A stretch of DNA of 64,000 nucleotides from Pempheris klunzingeri (lineage: Eukaryota > Chordata > Actinopteri > Acropomatiformes > Pempheridae): contig NC_092025.1 of assembly GCF_042242105.1 (NCBI RefSeq), positions 17,948,156 to 18,012,155 on the forward strand. The letters are read 5' to 3'. Every line of letters begins with the position of its first letter. The stretch's first letter is position 1. Made by a program: the position numbers and the translations under genes. The notes beneath the pieces were generated by a model. It did no database searches. It saw only the letters and a program-made list of their open reading frames with translations, and was not told the DNA's origin. Positions 28,191 to 39,500 of this stretch are shown one piece after another.

Positions 28191-29440
28191 AGTAGTGCTG
28201 ACTGTTTCCTAATGAAGGCTTTTACACGTTATCACGCAGATAAAAAAACATGAAAATAGGTAGACTAACAAATTACTAATCACACAAGCTTAAATTTGGG
28301 GCTTAGGTTAGGGGGGCACATGATTGTTTTGCAATGCATCAGTTATCAATATTTATTTGAAAGAAATCTTTACAGTGCCATGATTACAAAGATGATCTCT
28401 AAAAATGAAAACACAAAAGACACAATTACAATTGAGAAGCAAGTGCATGAATGCTCATGAATTTTGCTGGCACCGTATGAACCCAGGCAACATGAAAAAA
28501 ATATGACTGGTAATTAATCATTAATGCATGTCATAATTTTAGTACAGGAGTTTGAAACTGGTTGTTTTGAGCATTCTAGCTACCCATCCTCAATCAAGGT
28601 ACAGTGGCCTTTTCACATTTTGTGGACTGTTACCATTGCATGTGAATCCTACTTGGGTGCAAATAACATGACATGGTGTGAAAGTTCAGGTTGAATTTCA
28701 TGCTCATCGTTGAGTTACATTTGAAGAGTTTTGGCTCCATCTTGTGGTCACAAATGATCTTTACATTGCTTGCTCAAACTCTCAAGTAGTGTCTGTTAGA
28801 AGATTATACAATCCATCATCTCATAGATACAGTGATCACATATTGTATTGAGGATGAGTAAAAATAAAAAATGTGTGTATCTGGCATGGAGTTCATTTTT
28901 GTCAAAAGATGTTAGGTGTGATACGTTTGAGATTTTTCTAATCCGTTCGTACTGTCAGTTGCTTTCCAACAGAATGGCAATATAACACTTCACAACATTC
29001 AAAATGATTTTCTGTTCATTTTGATGTATTACCAGTTCCATGCAATTCATGTCTTCGAACATTTATTTTCATGTTGTACTAAAATGAATGTATAGCAGGC
29101 GTTATCTCAAACACACACACTCATTATTTATACAATCTGCAAGAACACTAGTATGTTTCAGATGAAGACAGAAGGGAGATTAAGAACCTACCTACTAGGG
29201 CAGATACCAAGACACAGAGCCAAAAGACATGGTGACAACCCCAGTTCTCACAGACACAGTCACCACATGTGTGCGAAATGGAGGGTAGGAAACACAGAAG
29301 ACACCACTGACTTCTAAAACATCACTTACAGACCTTTGTAATCAGAGGAACTAGGCTCAGTGTAAACCATAGTATTTTACAGGGTTTGTAACCACAGAGA
29401 CTTTGTCATGGTTCATTAAACCACCAATAGCTTTGCCATT

Positions 29441-29690
29441 TTGCACATAATGGTACATTTGCACTACCTGTGGACACTTTGTACATTTCTTTCCGAATGC
29501 ATATTGCCCTATATTTTATTTTGTACATTTCTATATTTGTATTTTTTGCACATTTGCATTGTATTTTGTATGTTTGTATTTTTATTTCTTCTCAATTTTT
29601 TATCTCCTTTTTCTTCGATTCTGATGTAGCTGTTGAGAATTTCCCCCTTGGGGGATAAATAAAGGTGCATCTTATCTTATCTTATTATAA
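29441..29690 (+). repeat. Non-LTR retrotransposon 3' end remnant with (TTATC)n tail
   Basis: The end 'aatttcccccttgggggataaataaagg' followed by 'atcttatcttatctta' is the typical 3' end of fish L2/Rex-type LINEs and their SINE partners, finishing in a pentamer tail. The T-rich stretch before it may belong to the same element. Class assignment is from family knowledge, and no reverse transcriptase is left. Confidence 0.6.
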
Positions 29691-30542
29691 ACCTGAAAAA
29701 GATATGGAATTTGACACACAAAGATTATCAGTGGAAAACGGTCATTAAAGAAGCACCACCCCCTGATTCAGAAAGACAAGATTTTAAAATATATGAAACG
29801 TGGGGGGAAAAAAAACAGCACAGTTTTAATACCAAGATATGTTTTATAAGTGTTGAGTAGAATAATACTATTCTATATATAGTTTTAAAAACTATGAAAC
29901 AGCAATGTGCAATTTCTCAAACTTTATTTATTTAGACTCCGTCTTGTGGTAAAAAAAACAATTGCTACATTAGTTGCAACTTCAACTTCCCTCTGTTAAT
30001 AACTGTGTGTAACAGTGTGTATCCTCCAAATATCATTGCATGGAAACCTTAAAGCAGAGTTATCCTCTTTTCATTCTTTTTGACCTTGGTTTGATGGAGT
30101 TCATGAAAAAAATCAATATTGAACAAATGTTTATTAAGTCAATCACCAATATTTTCAACATATATTTATTTGAAAAAATACGAGTAAAAAACACATTTGA
30201 GAAATGTTTCAAAAATGGTCTACAGTGCCACAGAATTATAAGGCGAATAGCAGAAAATAAATTCACATAAAAACATGGTTATTTTTGAGACGCTAATGTA
30301 TGAACAACTTGTGTCTAGTGCCACATGAATATGGCAACAAGTGTCCTTATGTCAGAAAAAAAAACTTCAGTCTGTAGGTGGAAATTATTTTCAATTTCTT
30401 TGAAGCCACAAACACAATGATCCCAAAGTATTTATCTCAAGGGTTAGATCAGATTTCCAGTGAGATTAATGTCCAAATAGGACTGGCACCTTTTGAGAAA
30501 ATTATGCAATCCGATGTGAGTTGGGTCTCATGTCTCTGTATT

Positions 30543-32796
30543 TTAGGTCACTCTAACGTCTGAGTAGATAATGCCATCTTCAAAGGGACCTGGGGGGGAA
30601 AAAATATACGTGAAATATGTCACAGTTCTTTTTAATCTTTTTCAAGCATGTCCTTGTACATTAATTTGCCTGCTATCAGGCCTGAAATAATTGGAAGAAA
30701 AACATGAAAAAATCTATACAATGATGGTAACCTAACATAATATCAGTATGGTCCTTATTGAGGCACTTTCACATACCCTCATTAATAGCCGCAGGTCTTG
30801 GTTTGTTGTGACAATTTCTTACACCGAGACGCAGAGCAACAAGAGTGAGGAGGGTGACAGCAACAGCTATCACAACAACAGTCACAACAAGGAAAGAAGA
30901 AAAACCTAGAAAACACAAACAAACTAAATTTAGATGATGACAGTGACATGTTATGCTTGTCCACTGTTTTGGCCTTTACCAAGTGTTTTGCATACACCAG
31001 TGATCTGTGATTGTTATTTATAGCGGGAACAGGTGGTACTTCCCACAACAAGAATGTGTGAGATAAAAAAGAAATGCTAATGTACTTCTAAAATCCAAGC
31101 AGTCCCATAATATGTGAAATATATTAGAAAATAAAGCAAACATAATTCTAACACTGTACCTTTGCAGCCTGTCAGGGGAATAATTGTTTGAGCTTTGCTG
31201 ACATTGTTCCAAACTTGACACGTGAAGTTTCCCATCAGCTGACCACGTAAGCTGATGGCAACATTTGAAATGGTGGACTTGTCTAGTTCAGTTTCATTCC
31301 AAGCCAGTGGATGAATGTTTGGGCTGTGGACTCCGGTCTGCATCAGTGATTGGCCATCCAAGCTCAAAATGAACTCTACTCTATCACCCTTGGAGGAGCA
31401 GCTGATGCTCCTCTCTTCTGGTGACAGACACACCTGAGACACGACTGGCTGTGACACTGCATCTGAAAGACATACACGTAGTCATAGTCACAGTATATAC
31501 ACCACATAATGCAAAGTTAAATCCACTACCAACTCTTCAAATACTACAGAGCCCCTTAAGGGACAAAGGGGATTTGGGGGGGGGGGAGTGTTTTCTTTAA
31601 AGATTTATTTCAAAGACAAAAGAGACTGCTTTCAGTAGTTTTAACAGACACATTTTATATTCTATTTAAAAGTCTAAGATGACGGCACAAGGTATGTACT
31701 GTTTATCCGATCTAAATAGTCAGTTTCATTCTATATTTAGTTTTATTTTTCTAGTCTTTTTTTTTTATAAAATGTGTACCTATATATTACATAATATTAC
31801 ATAAACATAGCACAAAAAGTAAGGAAATTTGTGTTTGGTAGATTATTTCTTTGTTGTAACGATGCTTCTTGGCAATAAATCTTATACTGTTGGAAAGCCT
31901 GTTTATTTCCCTCTTAATTGGTGCCACATTTGTTAGGAACATGCATTTATGGGATTAGTAGCAGAGCTGAGTATGTCGGTTGTGGCCATGACAAATTTTT
32001 AAAATGTGAAAACTTTTGCCAAATGTAAATGTCTTCGTTAATTATTGTTATGGATAAACAGCACTTTAAAAAAAAAAAACAATTCAACAATTTTATATTT
32101 GAAAAATGAATTCAGAATTTAAATTTTTTTCGTGCGTTGTATTTCTAGATGCAAAAAAGTTTGCATTTATTTTTTTGCAATCTATTGTTATGGATAAACA
32201 GCTTCTTTTTTAAAAAATCCACAATTCAGCAATTTCATATCTGGAAAACAAATTCAGAATTAAATTTTTTTCCTACCTTGTATTTCTAGATGCACATTCA
32301 CTTTTTTCAGGAAAACACCATTGGAGTGAAATTGTTCAAGCAGGTAATCTCCAGCGTGTTTCTTCATTGCGTCACCCAGTATGATTGCTCCATTGCTAGA
32401 TAATTCAGACTGATTCACAAATTCCTTATTCATTGTTATCAGATTTTTGACTGTTTTTAGAATGATATGTGTGTTATCCTTTTTCAATGAAATCTCTGTA
32501 TTTGCTGTATTTGGCAAGATAAAAATTAACAGCTGTCCTACTGCTCCAAAACACTGCCGAGTTCCAGAAGGTTCAGAGAAATTGCATTCAAAAGACCCTA
32601 AAAAACAAACCAAAAAAACATTAATGCTTAATAGAAAATGCAAATAAGAACAGTTTATTTGTGTCCCCCATTCAATCAGTAGAAAAATAAATCAAACAAG
32701 ACCATTTCAATTAACTGCAGTACTTTCACACTGAAATGTACCTTTTGCCAGAGCTGCTGTTGCCAGAGCAGAGAAGATCATGTGGAGGGAAATCAT
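30543..32796 (-). CDS. Two-Ig-domain type I membrane receptor, CD2/SLAM (CD48-like) family, with ITIM-like tail
   Basis: Five exons on the minus strand: 32796-32742 (signal peptide), 32597-32277 (V-like Ig), 31462-31160 (C2 Ig), 30905-30777 (transmembrane) and 30589-30543 (tail, stop TAA). They join without a break into 284 codons plus stop, and all introns are phase 1, the classic Ig layout. The leader is a short hydrophobic stretch rich in Ala and Leu. Domain 1 ends in AGDYLLEQF, that is, the D/A-G-x-Y core without the usual second Cys, as in CD2/CD48/SLAM domain 1. Domain 2 has the disulfide pair (SISCSS and NFTCQVW). N-glycosylation sites include NFS, NQS, NET, NFT and NVS. The helix is a Val/Ala/Leu run followed by RLGVRN. 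The tail holds IIYSDV, which fits the ITIM consensus (I/V/L/S)xYxx(L/V/I). Family knowledge suggests a leukocyte cell-surface adhesion or inhibitory receptor. The exact orthologue is unknown. The alternative of reading through exon 4 stops three codons later at TGA 30769-30771. Confidence 0.8.
32044..32295. repeat. Partial tandem duplication across the Ig exon 2 splice donor
   Basis: Segments 32044-32153 and 32184-32295 are diverged copies at an offset of 140-142 bp. Both start ATTGTTATGGATAAACAG and end TTGTATTTCTAGATGCA. The second segment contains the true 3' edge of the V-domain exon and its donor. In the first, intronic copy the donor GT is changed, so it is a dead duplicate of the exon edge. 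Confidence 0.8.
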
Positions 32797-35700
32797 TGTT
32801 TTTCTGTTGAAACATGCAAATCAAATGTTATTCCAAATGTTACATTGTATTTCTATTTTAATTGTATTTATACAGTATAAAAAAGTGTAAGATTAGTTTT
32901 TACTTTGAAGTGAAAAAGTTAATTTCAATTTATCAAGTCTGAGCAACGTGAATGGCACATACGGAGTATCAATTTTCATAATCAGTGTCCGACAAGATTT
33001 CTTACCCTTTTAGATTTCATACAATCTATAAACCATAAAATCTTCGGAAAAAAAGTGTTCATGCAGCTCACTTTAGTTAATTTTGGCACAAAATTAAAAT
33101 TAAAAACGGTCACTCACTACATTCACAATGTTGCGATGTCTTCTTTGTAGCTTTAGAACTCTGACCTGTGAATTTTCCCCTGGCGTCTGGTTTATACTTG
33201 TCGTATGTCGTTCTGTGATACGAATCAAGGAAGTGGTTACTGTATTGTCCCCCACAACTTAACTGTGAACTAAGTATCAAGATTCACAACTTTTGTAGAC
33301 AAACTTATTAAACCTCTTATATTTGAGAGCATTCAGATTCTCAAACTTGCTTCAACCTCATTATGACAAATACAATTTTCTTGTCTCAGTAGTTCATACA
33401 GTTAGCGACATAAGATGTGATGTATCATCTTTATAACTATACTTGAATGGAGTTGGCGGTTTACAAATGACCATGAGAATTTTATTTAGTAGGATGTGCC
33501 AGTATGTCTCTTACATACATACCCAGTAGTTCTGTAGGTCACCGTACCTGAGGTCTGGAGAGTATAAGGTCCACTTAAAATGTTGAGTTCAAATTTGACA
33601 TCTGAGCTACTTCTTGAAGAGGTTGTGGTGACATGCTACCTCTCAGCAGCTCCATGAAACTATATTATAGTTTATGCAGGTCTTAAGGTTCTTTTAAGCA
33701 CCATATTTCATTTTACAAGAAGCAAAGTATACAATAATTAGTCAAGACCAGAGGATGATACACTTAACAAGATAAAAGATTATTTTACCAAGCTCTAGAA
33801 TAGCTAAGATTTCCTGTCTGTCAATGCATTGTATAGCCAAGGTTTTTTTTTTAAACCCATAGCCAATGCATTACTTTCAACATTTGCTTCTGTAAACCAT
33901 CTCACAGACCACTCAGGTAATCCAAAATTAAACCATGTCTGAAGCTGACAGTTAAAAACCACAGCTTTTTTTCCTTTTTCTGTCTTTGCTCAGCCATGTT
34001 CATATCTTTGATAAAGTTTCCGCTGAACAAAAACAAAGGAGGGTACTGCAGTACACTAGTTCACATTCTGCATACTTTCATTTGCCAGTTCACCTGACTA
34101 CAGCTTTCAAAATCATAAAAACAATACATAACAAGTTAGCACAGTTTGAATTCACAGTCCTGTTGCATCAGTTAAAGCTAGCCTTATCTCTCAGTAGTCA
34201 TAAGAAACCAACATACTATTTATGAGCTATTGATACCTTCCTCATTTGAAAGCAGGCTGTGTGCCCTAAATTTACAGTAGCTCATCTCACTACTGGTGCA
34301 ACCAGTAACAAATCAATAACCGTTAAATCCATGCTCAGCACATAGTTGTGTAAATTGTTTTTCTCTGATGGCCCACATACAGGTCTTTAAATTCATGTGG
34401 CATCTGGCAAACCTTAGACACAAGATAGTTGCACTATAATCGAGTGCAGCTCAGTTGAGTTCCCTATTTATTGCTTATGTTTGTGGTTTTCTTTACAGAG
34501 CACACTGCTTAGTTAAATGTATTTTTCTCGAATGGAGAAGGCTGAGGCCACCGTGAGAAATACTGCTAAGAACAAAGTTGAATCCCCACAGATCATCTTT
34601 CAAGATTACCATGTAAGTTGGACTTAAAGCATGCAGGACCAAACAAAAAAGCACAAAAAGGTATAATGAGGAACTTAGGTTTTCATATTTTTCACATCTG
34701 TTTGAAAACACTCACAATGATACTTCTTTACACATAGAAACAGGTTTTCTCCTTTTCAAACCTTACAAGATCCTATCCTAATGTAAGTAAAATATAATAG
34801 TTGAGTTCGACAAATCAAATTGTTATCATCCAGTGTTAGTCTTTTTAGCACTTCCACTGCAGCGGCAATAAGGAAAATTGTCTGATCCTTTCTGAAACTG
34901 GTCAAGTGCCGGTTCAGAGGAGAAAAACTACTAACTATAAGGACAGCAGCATGGGTCAGTTTTACAGATCTAGCCCAGACTTATAGAGGCTCTGGGCCAA
35001 AATCTGGGAATTGTTTTACTGATGGCCTAACCTTTTTTTTTTTGCTCACGCATTACAACAAGCCACATTCCAGACATTTACTTTAACGAAATCTTGCACT
35101 GAAGGCAGTGTAAGCATCATTACAGTGTGTGTAAATTATATGATGACTTGTGGAGACAATGGAAAGTCTGGAAAGTTTAGCGGTATTGGTTATAGTTTTG
35201 TTGAGTACAAATACCTTCTTTCGATCATTCAGTAAAACAATTCGGGTTCAGGTGATTTTTTTTTTTCCCCATGAAACTTGCTTGCACGTTGGAGCTATTT
35301 ATTTCAGTGTTTTTATTCTGTATTGGTATTTATTGCAGGTATTCCTGTGTTCTGACTATTTTACCGGTTTGTTCATGCAGCATGGATTGCCCATTCTTTT
35401 TCTAGGAAGGTAGGTGAGAGGATTACTTTTAGATCTACAGCAAGAACCAAAAACATTCATTAGGTTTGATTGCCAATGAGGAAATAAAACTACAAAGAGA
35501 AACTTCTTCTTCTTAGCGATGAACTCAAGCTGCCAGTGCTGTGCATCCTTGTCCCCAAGTTTGTGCTGCAAAAACTATTTCTGAATGACTGGAGAGTCAC
35601 CAAAACCAGTCTTTTTGGGTCTTATTCTTTGCAAAGAGGAGCAAACAGTAACAGAGTGGTCCTGCAGTCTGTTAGAGAAGCCCAACAGGCGTTGTCCTTT

Positions 35701-36512
35701 TATTGCCATAGGATGGTGGGGGGTTATCTGCAGAACTGGTTTAAACCAGCCGAGATGCATTCTGTAGATCGCATGGCACTATTACATACCTTTCTTCAGT
35801 ATTTTGCACATTCCATTACAATGTACAATTCATCCCACAGCGCTTTAAATAGCCTTGACTTTAAGTTTGATTTTGATTGTGGAAATACAGTGAAAAAAAG
35901 TGTGACATGTTTTTATGGTACCAAGCCAGCGACAGCTGTGGTCAGAGGCATTACGTTTTCCAGTTTTCCATCTTATTCAACACTATAGCTCAGATTGTGA
36001 CCATATTTCACATTTGGTTAGTAAATGAATAAATTACACTAATCTAGGGTCTGGATCTTATCAGATGTCCATGTTTTATACAGGATATGTTATCGGTCAT
36101 GTAGTGTCGGTCGGCTGATCGGCCACTCAGCTGGGTGCGGGACAAGACCTTGTTTTTAACGCGCTTCAAACAATGATTTTCCAGGCGATAGTGCTATCGG
36201 GTGAGGTTCCCATTTAATTTAAATCAGCTTTACATACAAAACATTTTTGCTTATGAGATGGTGGTTGCATGCGTTGTGATCTCCCCATCACCCATGCATT
36301 ATTACCTGGCCTATAGCACCTGTGCAATATATACACTTCCATGCCACACCACTACACTACACTGCCAACCGTGGTAGACAAACCACACCTACAGGTCTTA
36401 TCGTCTAGATGAGCATGATTGGTAGAGGCATACAACTGCAAGCCAGTAATTCAAGTTTGTATTTGTTTTTTTACCTAGCACAGGGTGTGCGCAAGCAGAC
36501 TGCAGAAAGACC
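32797..36512. other. Upstream region of the Ig gene and intergenic sequence
   Basis: The minus-strand Ig receptor promoter and 5' UTR should lie just above 32796, but no TATA or CpG signal decides the start. The only coding trace is the relic slc22 exon at 34529-34612. An open frame at 35536-35988 (150 codons) has no recognisable domain and no start context, and I do not call it a gene. Confidence 0.5.
34529..34612 (+). pseudogene. Relic SLC22 exon 6 fragment
   Basis: This piece matches the 3' two-thirds of exon 6 of copy A (39956-40088): the shared blocks are 'gaggctgaggcc'-like, 'gctgctaa..aacaaagtt' and 'atcatctttcaagattac', followed directly by a good donor GTAAGT at 34613. The 5' part of the exon and its acceptor are gone, and no other slc22 exon is recognisable between 33000 and 36500. 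It is best explained as the last trace of a fifth tandem copy or of a partial duplication. Confidence 0.75.
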
Positions 36513-39500
36513 ATGGACACGAGAGTAGTCCTAAAAAGAAGAGGATTCTTTATGAATGATTATGCTGACACCATCGCTTTTCTGGGACAGTGGGGAGTTT
36601 TCCAGAGGGTTGTCTTCTTCCTGCTGTGTGCCAGCGTTGTGCCCAATGGTTTTGGTGTGTTCACACTTGTCTTCCTCACCGACACACCAAATCACCACTG
36701 CGCTGTTCCTGATGTCAACCTGACCGAAGATTGGCTTAAAGCCATCATACCAATAAAGGTGAGACTGCCAGTGCTCCTCTTTAAAGATGCACATTTTTTT
36801 ATCTTGTCTGCACACGCTTTCCTTCGCGTTCTCACAAGGAGCTCCACACGAGTGTTACGTGCAGCAGGGTGCTGCTCTCTCTCTCTCTGTCAGCTCTGTC
36901 TCCCACCTTCCTCTGCCTGAGTGCGCACCTGAGGTGAATCACCACTCAGGTAGAGAGGAGGAGGGGGATAAGAGGGAGAGGACTCAGACAGACGGACAGA
37001 CAGGCAAGGGAGACACGCGGACAGACAAGAGACACACAGAGACACGCAGACGCATAGTGACATACCTGGCGCACGGCGGACGTTACCTGATACAGGTAGA
37101 GAGGAGCGTCTTTTTCCTCCTCCGTTTTGAGTTCTCCTTTCTCCACACCCTTTTAGTTCCAGGCCCGTTTGGAGGCTGGGATTTTGTTGTTTTAGTTTGT
37201 TTTGTTAGTTTGGGTTGGAGATCGCCGGTAGTTACGTTATTCGTCTTTTGTTTACTCTAGTTTTTTTTTGTCTTTATTAGGTTAGGGGGAGACGTCAGGA
37301 GCGACGATCCGCTGCAGGGTTGGCCTGGCGTTTCCCTTCTTTTGTTCCTTTTGGCTGGGGTCTCCAGTCCTTTTTGTTTACCTTTTTGGTGGTTTGGGGT
37401 TTGCGTGTGTGAAATAAAGATTGGGTGAAAAGATCACGACCGGTATTGGCGTCCTCTGTTTTACATATGTTGCTGCCTCCTGCCCCTAGACAGACTAAAC
37501 TGAGTCATTTGTGGGCCGTAACAACGAGCCTCTGAGTTAAGTTTGTAGACACAAAAATAGAGGCAAATAAATGAATTACTACAGTACTTTTGTAATTGTT
37601 TGAGTTTTCTAAGAATAATGAAATGTACAAGATATAAAGGTTCTTTGCCATATGTGCAACATTTTCAGTAAAGTAGTCATTGGCAATGAAATTCTTGATT
37701 TTCAAGCTCCCATCAACAAAGCAAAGAAAAATAGGAGGAAAAAACCTAAATAGACAATAGAAAAATAGAAAAAGACTAAATAGTGCAGATGTGAATATTC
37801 AGCAATAAAATGTAATGTATATTCTGTGTCATTGTGACTGTGAGGTGGTGAGTGGGAAACAGGAGCAGAGCAGGTGCAGCAGATACAGGCTGGATGTGGT
37901 GAGAAATCTCTCTGCTCGGGGATCCATTCCTGGCAGGGACGTCAACCTCACTGACCTGGAGCAGGAGGCCTGTGTGGATGGGTGGAGCTACAGCAGGGAA
38001 ATCTACCAATCTACCATAGTCTCTGAGGTCAGTGTGTCTGTCCAAGACTGGGTGAACTTGCTGTCATATTCTGCTCTGTTACCATCACTGCAGTCTCCCT
38101 CTTCATCCTTCTCTTCCTCAGTCCTTATTCCCAATCTCCGTACTCTTCATATTCATATCTGTATCAGCTCCTTTCCTGCCTGTGTCTGTATTTTATTGAT
38201 TTGAGGCAGGGCTTTTCTCTGCAGCATTTGGATGTGTCTCAAACTATTGTTCACTACGTAGTGAAACGCCAAGGAAGTCACCCAATTTCTAAGATCTACC
38301 AATGCCAAAATGATGCCAGTGCCCCAGACACAGCACAATTAAAAAAGAATGTCTTGACAAGCAAATGTAAGCATTACTATAGCTTTATGTTGAACAGTTT
38401 GTTCTTATTCATTTGACTTTTTACACTTCAGACTACCAAACTTCTTGTTAACATGACTAGGGTTAGGGTTAGAAACAACAGTGAAACATCATCAGACCAG
38501 AGGTGCACCTTAAGAGAAGTGATGTTTGAGGTCGCATATCGAAGCAGAAGCAGAGAGCACATAAATGCATTAAATTAAATGATTATAATGTTAACACAGA
38601 TATCCCAGAGAATCCCAGAATGTATTTCATTGTTTAATTGTTACTGTATTGATATTCCAGTTTGATCTGGTGTGCAGTGAGCAGTGGAAGCTGCCATTCA
38701 CCTCCACAATTTTCTTTGTGGGAGTTTTTTTTGGATCCTTCTTCTCGGGGCAGCTCTCAGACAGGTAGTGAAAACACCAGTTCCATGTGATATACAGGAT
38801 ATAGACATTCAGGGAAAATTGCATTTGTACAAGCTAATAATTGGTACACACCAATTATCTTGTGTATACACAATTAATGTCATGTCTTAGGACTTTGGTG
38901 TTTCTGTGACTTTAAAACTCTAAACACTGCCATTCTTTATGTGTACTTTTAACTTTGGTACTACATGTTATGCATAGTACTAAAATTCTCTATTTTCACT
39001 TGTAAAAGAGTATTTTTATTGAGATATTGCTTCTTTTACTTAAGAATCTGACTACCGCTTCCACCCCTGATGCCATAAAGATTTTGTGGACATTTTTATC
39101 CAGATCATTTTAAATTGTGTTCAGTATGTTTGTGATGAGCAGTTCTGCTGATCAGGTCTCCAACTTTGTATGTGTAGAAGAAAACAATTGGCCTCTATGT
39201 TCATTATACATATTTTGATAATGGTGTTGACATTTTCTAACTTTTACTTGATCTATTGTAATAGATTTGGAAGGAAGCCCATTCTTTTTGCAACCATGGC
39301 ATTTCAAATGGTTTTTACCTTTGCTGAAGTCTTCTCTGCCTCATGGACGATGTTCACCATCCTCCTCTTCTTCAATGGTCTGGGACAGATGTCTAACTAT
39401 GTTGCTGCTTTAGTGCTGGGTACATAAAAACATCACACTCTATAAATACACAACAATAGTTTGACACATTTGACAGATTTTGAATAAATGTTGATAATGC

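Larger units (their letters stand above)
26894..30542. other. Intergenic sequence with dispersed short repeats
   Basis: No coding exon is seen. Three related blocks, near 27709-27790, 28729-28800 and 29932-30005, share a 'ggctccatcttgtggtcacaaatgatc' type core. LINE-type 3' tails occur at 28095 and 29630. A downstream neighbour, the Ig receptor gene, is transcribed towards this region, so its 3' UTR should fall below 30543. Confidence 0.5.

Noticed and set aside
30782-31051. Minus-strand Cys-rich 89-codon frame
   Set aside because: It is the transmembrane exon of the Ig receptor read in the wrong frame; the phase-1 reading gives a clean Val/Ala/Leu helix.
35536-35988. 150-codon open frame on the plus strand
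   Set aside because: No family resemblance, no good start context, and no similarity to slc22 exons despite being close to the cluster. Kept only as an unexplained open stretch.
38038-38204. Continuation of exon 2 of copy A past 38027
   Set aside because: The frame stays open by chance, but the family always splices at STIV(S/T)E and the donor GTCAGT is followed by exon 3 at 38661.
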